Shown: piece by piece, positions 51,989-54,849 of the stretch
Layout of the letters: each line of letters starts with the position of its first letter
Numbering within the stretch: the first letter of the stretch is position 1
Source: an uncultured Treponema sp.
GTDB taxonomy: Bacteria; Spirochaetota; Spirochaetia; Treponematales; Treponemataceae
Direction: 5' to 3'
NCBI GenBank assembly: GCA_934667505.1
Contig: CAKULY010000014.1
Coordinates: 1 to 54,849, forward strand
Length of the DNA: 54,849 nt
The notes under the pieces: model-generated
Told to the model about the DNA's origin: nothing
What the model saw: only the letters and a program-made list of their open reading frames with translations
Database searches by the model: none
Program-made: the position numbers and the translations under genes

Positions 51989-54043
51989 TTATTGACCTCT
52001 TCTAAAACTGTTAGAAAAATTCTGTATAGAATTCTGCTGGCTTTCAAGACTGTTTAGCGTTCCTTCCATTTGACCATATTTATTTCTAAGTTCTGCTTCC
52101 TTGGATTGCATTTGGTCTTCCAGTTTAGAAATTTTTTGTTCGCTGGATTTTATTTTTCCGTCTAAGCTGGTGGTTTTCATTGCAAAGATGCCACCCGACT
52201 GAACATAGGCAGTTAATTGCTTGTCCATTCTGAAGCCTAGTCCAGAATCTATTATTAAATCTCCATCGGAATCAAAGCCAAATAAATTTTTTATGTCATC
52301 AAGATTTTTTTCAAGTTCTGAATCAAGTTTTTTTTCATCAATTTCAAGGTATCCTCTAAGTTTGCTTGGAGTGTATCCGGAATAACTTGTCGCATTTGTT
52401 GCAATGCCAATCTGATTCAACATTGTGATTTGGGCAGATTCCGATGGTGCATATTTTGCGCTTGTAATTAATTGCATGTTTGATTTTAAACTTGAAATAG
52501 ATGAATCTGCCGTAAACATTCCAAGTTTTTCTTTGAGTTCTTCCTTTTCGTCATTGGAAAGATAATCTAACTCTTCTATAAGTTCTGGTTTGTTCTGCGA
52601 AAGTACGTTTAATTCCGCCATCGCTTGATTATATTTTCCTACAAAAGTGATTAAAGCTTCTTTTGCAGCTTCTACATCAGGCTTGATTGAAAGGGTTGCG
52701 GTTTTGTCGGTTTTTTCGTGAACGTGCAAGGTTACTTCTGGAATGATGTCGTCTATGTCGTTGTTCGGGCGTTTTATTGTAATTCCTTCGTATTTTATAA
52801 TTGCATCTTGTGCTGTTGATATAGGATGCTGTGGTGTGAATCCTAGGTTTTGATTTGGATTAAAGCCCGAAATCGAAGATACTGTAAAAGAATATCCTGT
52901 ATTTCTATTTCTAACTGCTATTGCTTGTATATTTGGATAATCGGATAGTTTTATATCTATAAGTTTTTTTTCTGTAAGAATATCTGGAGTTGGTATAACT
53001 TTTTCAGAGCCGTCCGCCATAACTGCAAATACTATGTCCGAAGTTGTTATGGGAGTTACTGGTTCTGGTTTTTCTGCAGATTGCAATGGCAGCATAGCAT
53101 CTACTGGGGAGTTGATTATCGTTACATCCCTAAAAGTTGCGAAGCCTGAGTCTGGAAGTTCTGGCTTTTGGCTTTGTTTATTTATTTCTTGTGTAATATC
53201 CTGAACTTCCTTTTTTTCTATAGAAAATTGGATATGAGCATTTGGAATACTTTTTATAGAATCAGGAATTTTTGTCTGAAATCCACCCCTCGCAGGCACT
53301 GTTATTTTATCTTGAATAACGCTTAGCGAATTTGCAGAAACTTGCGGAAGCCTGTTTTGTTCAAGTTCTATTGGCGGGGGAGCGAGGAGTTCCGCTCTAG
53401 AATTTGCAAACGTAATTGATTTTGGCTTTGTTTTTACAATCATTCCTGTAGATTCTGCAAAAGATTTCGCGTCATCTTCAAAAGAAAGCTTGTTTTCTTC
53501 TCCTGTTTTTAGCGATTCTATTGCAAGCGTCTTTTTTCCTTTTGAAGCGCCAATTACTCTTGTTTTTAAAAGCTCGTTTCCTCTTTTGTTAAGCGCTGTA
53601 GAAAAATCTTGAAGGGAACCGCCTTTCCATCTCATTGAAATAGTTTTATCAGCGATTTTATATGTATATGTTCCTGCAGGAACTTTTGTATCTTCAGGAA
53701 GTTCAGATGTAAGAAATCTGTCTGCGGTTGCTGTTTGAATTACATCTATTTTAAAAGAGTCATAAGAAGCCTTTCTAGTTGCTTCTGCTGTAATTGCATA
53801 CTCTTGCGTTGATTCTGCAAGTTTGTTATTAAACGGGTTTTCAAATGAATAGAGCGTTTTTACATTGTCTCGCAGAGATGTTACCTTTCTGCTTAAAGAA
53901 CGCCAAGTTTCTTGCTCGCTCTTATAGTTTTCAAGCGTTTTCTGCTCCCTTGTAAGCGGAATTCGCTCAATTTGCATAAGTTTTTCAACAGTGTCGTTTG
54001 TTTTATACTTGTCTGTAACACCTGGTATGCTTATTCCTGCCAT
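51989..54043 (-). CDS. fliD: Flagellar filament cap protein FliD (HAP2)
   Basis: Caps the filament and folds flagellin subunits. The N-terminus is ISIPGVTDKYKTNDTVEKLMQIERIPLTREQKTLENYKSEQETW, the C-terminus holds LDGKIKSSEQKISKLEDQMQSKEAELRNKYGQMEGTLNSLESQQNSIQNF. At 684 residues it is longer than the enterobacterial protein, with extra central domains including a Pro-rich section around 330-345. AAAGGGA precedes the ATG. The gene lies 30 bases after flaG. Confidence 0.95.
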   Translation of the reverse strand: MAGISIPGVTDKYKTNDTVEKLMQIERIPLTREQKTLENYKSEQETWRSLSRKVTSLRDNVKTLYSFENPFNNKLAESTQEYAITAEATRKASYDSFKIDVIQTATADRFLTSELPEDTKVPAGTYTYKIADKTISMRWKGGSLQDFSTALNKRGNELLKTRVIGASKGKKTLAIESLKTGEENKLSFEDDAKSFAESTGMIVKTKPKSITFANSRAELLAPPPIELEQNRLPQVSANSLSVIQDKITVPARGGFQTKIPDSIKSIPNAHIQFSIEKKEVQDITQEINKQSQKPELPDSGFATFRDVTIINSPVDAMLPLQSAEKPEPVTPITTSDIVFAVMADGSEKVIPTPDILTEKKLIDIKLSDYPNIQAIAVRNRNTGYSFTVSSISGFNPNQNLGFTPQHPISTAQDAIIKYEGITIKRPNNDIDDIIPEVTLHVHEKTDKTATLSIKPDVEAAKEALITFVGKYNQAMAELNVLSQNKPELIEELDYLSNDEKEELKEKLGMFTADSSISSLKSNMQLITSAKYAPSESAQITMLNQIGIATNATSYSGYTPSKLRGYLEIDEKKLDSELEKNLDDIKNLFGFDSDGDLIIDSGLGFRMDKQLTAYVQSGGIFAMKTTSLDGKIKSSEQKISKLEDQMQSKEAELRNKYGQMEGTLNSLESQQNSIQNFSNSFRRGQ

Positions 54044-54073
54044 CTGTTTCCCTTTTTAAGAAATAAACAGGAA

Positions 54074-54454
54074 TTAAATCAGTTCATCAAAAATAATGCC
54101 AATAGCTTTTCTGATGTTGATTTTAAGTTGCTGTATTTCTTGAGACGGTATTTCTCTTAAAACCTGATTTGTATTCTGATCAACAACTTTTACTACAACG
54201 CTTCCTAATTCGTTATTTACGTTGAATTGAAGTTTTCTCCCCATTATTAGGTCAGACATTTTTTGCAATTGCTGAGCGTCTGCTTTTACTTCGGCTACAT
54301 TTTGCGCAATGCTTTCGGCAACTTCAGACCCTGTAGGAGCTACTAAAGTTTTAACATCTGCAGAATTTGTGCTTTTAGAAAGTTTTGTAGAGTTGTAAAC
54401 ATTTGAATGACCATCCGTGGTCAATGTTTGCCTGAATGAAGTTATTGTGTTCAT
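54074..54454 (-). CDS. flaG: FlaG-like flagellar filament protein
   Basis: 126 residues. The C-terminal FlaG domain is clear (LQFNVNNELGSVVVKVVDQNTNQVLREIPSQEIQQLK). The N-terminal half is Ser/Thr/Ala-rich and disordered. I choose the ATG at 54454, behind AAGGAGG, not the longer frame from 54511, which runs back through the terminator. FlaG members affect filament length; the exact role in spirochaetes is unknown. Confidence 0.9.
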   Translation of the reverse strand: MNTITSFRQTLTTDGHSNVYNSTKLSKSTNSADVKTLVAPTGSEVAESIAQNVAEVKADAQQLQKMSDLIMGRKLQFNVNNELGSVVVKVVDQNTNQVLREIPSQEIQQLKINIRKAIGIIFDELI

Positions 54455-54477
54455 AAGGCTTCCTCCTTGAAAAAAAA

Positions 54478-54503
54478 GTGGGAGAGGGGCGCACCCCTCC
54501 CAC
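54478..54503 (-). terminator. Terminator between flaB and flaG
   Basis: On the minus strand, a GC-rich stem (GTGGGAGGGG / CCCCTCTCCCAC, one bulge) with loop TGCG, followed by a run of eight T. It separates the flagellin gene from flaG-fliD. Confidence 0.85.
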
Positions 54504-54511
54504 TTCGTCAT

Positions 54512-54546
54512 TTTTTAAGAGATGACATCCAGCATTCTCTTAAAAA
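54512..54546 (-). terminator. Hairpin at the flaB 3' end
   Basis: TTTTTAAGAGA and TCTCTTAAAAA, an 11-bp perfect stem with a 13-base loop, immediately after the flaB stop. Confidence 0.6.
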
Positions 54547-54849
54547 CTATGCTAACAAGGCAAGAACATTTTGTGACTGTGAATTAGCCTGTGCAAGCAT
54601 TGCTGTACCAGATTGTGTGAGAATCTGATTCTTTGTATATTCTACCATTTCTGCAGCCATGTCTGTATCGCGGATACGGCTTTCTGCAGCCTGTGTATTT
54701 TCTGCAGCAATATTTACACCTTTAGCAGCCATTTCAAAGCGGTTTTGATATGCTCCAAGATCTGCTCTCTGCTTTGTAACTATAAGAAGAGCATTGTCTA
54801 CAGAACCTAAAGTTGCATTAGCTGTTTCTGGACTTGAAATAGTAATAAC
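54547..54849 (-). CDS. flaB: Flagellin FlaB, 3' part only
   Basis: The C-terminal 100 residues of flagellin: [30 protein letters not shown] and then the D0 end ([40 protein letters not shown]). Spirochaete core flagellin, FlaB type. The gene runs off the right end; the ATG usually called at 54732 is internal. Which paralogue (FlaB1/2/3) cannot be told from this part. Confidence 0.93.
   Translation of the reverse strand, partial: VITISSPETANATLGSVDNALLIVTKQRADLGAYQNRFEMAAKGVNIAAENTQAAESRIRDTDMAAEMVEYTKNQILTQSGTAMLAQANSQSQNVLALLA

Noticed and set aside
54547..54732. Stand-alone 61-residue gene at the right end
   Set aside because: The frame continues to the end of the window as the flagellin C-terminus, so this is the internal part of a truncated flaB.

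Overview
The window looks like chromosome from a Treponema-type spirochaete. The DNA is AT-rich. It carries a spirochaete-style flagellar set (flgN-flgK-flgL-fliW-csrA on one side; flaB-flaG-fliD plus a PilZ protein on the other), many lipoproteins with Cys lipoboxes, and a capD/degT/xanthine-dehydrogenase-like block that I recall from Treponema pallidum. Genus assignment is inference from gene content. I see no phage, IS element, integrase, rRNA or CRISPR array.

Layout. 1-4.5 kb: end of an unknown gene, a lipoprotein trypsin-like/PDZ protease, and lepA. 4.5-8.8 kb (minus): a DUF115/MptE-like protein, a SurA-like chaperone, an RsuA-type pseudouridine synthase, then tRNA-Asp. 9.1-14 kb: a carbohydrate-binding-like/phosphatase fusion, an Mrp Fe-S carrier, a thioesterase, a NagZ-like lipoprotein and an RNA m5C methyltransferase. 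14-18.3 kb: yebC and ruvC-ruvA-ruvB-queA. 18.3-24.8 kb (minus): an operon of a sugar-nucleotide dehydratase, a sugar aminotransferase and three xanthine-dehydrogenase-family subunits whose molybdopterin-contact motifs look lost. 25-30.2 kb: secreted and lipoproteins (one acidic with a SPOR domain), ilvE, and a PilZ-like protein. 30.2-43 kb: serS, a SIMPL lipoprotein, an acidic lipoprotein, SMC, a DEAD-box helicase, a glycosyltransferase, and tig-clpP-clpX. 43.1-44.05 kb: seven tRNAs (Gly x2, Leu, Lys x2, Arg, His). 44.2-48.7 kb: the flagellar hook-junction operon behind a textbook sigma-28 promoter. 48.7-50.1 kb: tsaB-tsaE. 50.2-54.8 kb: PilZ, unknown, fliD, flaG and partial flaB.

How the parts relate. 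Motility dominates the right half: FlgN chaperones FlgK/FlgL, and FliW and CsrA form the flagellin-linked post-transcriptional switch. FliD caps the filament, and the PilZ protein can link c-di-GMP to motility. CapD, DegT and the DUF115 protein could supply and use an amino sugar for surface or flagellin glycosylation (inference). Tig, ClpP and ClpX, the SurA-like protein and the HtrA-like protein form a protein quality-control set. RuvABC and SMC serve chromosome maintenance.

Most unusual signals: (i) the degenerate xanthine-dehydrogenase-like complex tied to sugar-nucleotide genes; (ii) a laforin-like domain order in a bacterial phosphatase; (iii) an SMC with no recognisable hinge; (iv) several genes whose best promoter -10 box lies only 6-8 nt before the start codon with no ribosome-binding site (predicted leaderless mRNAs), including a palindromic divergent promoter; (v) small hairpin element families that recur in gene leaders and between genes.
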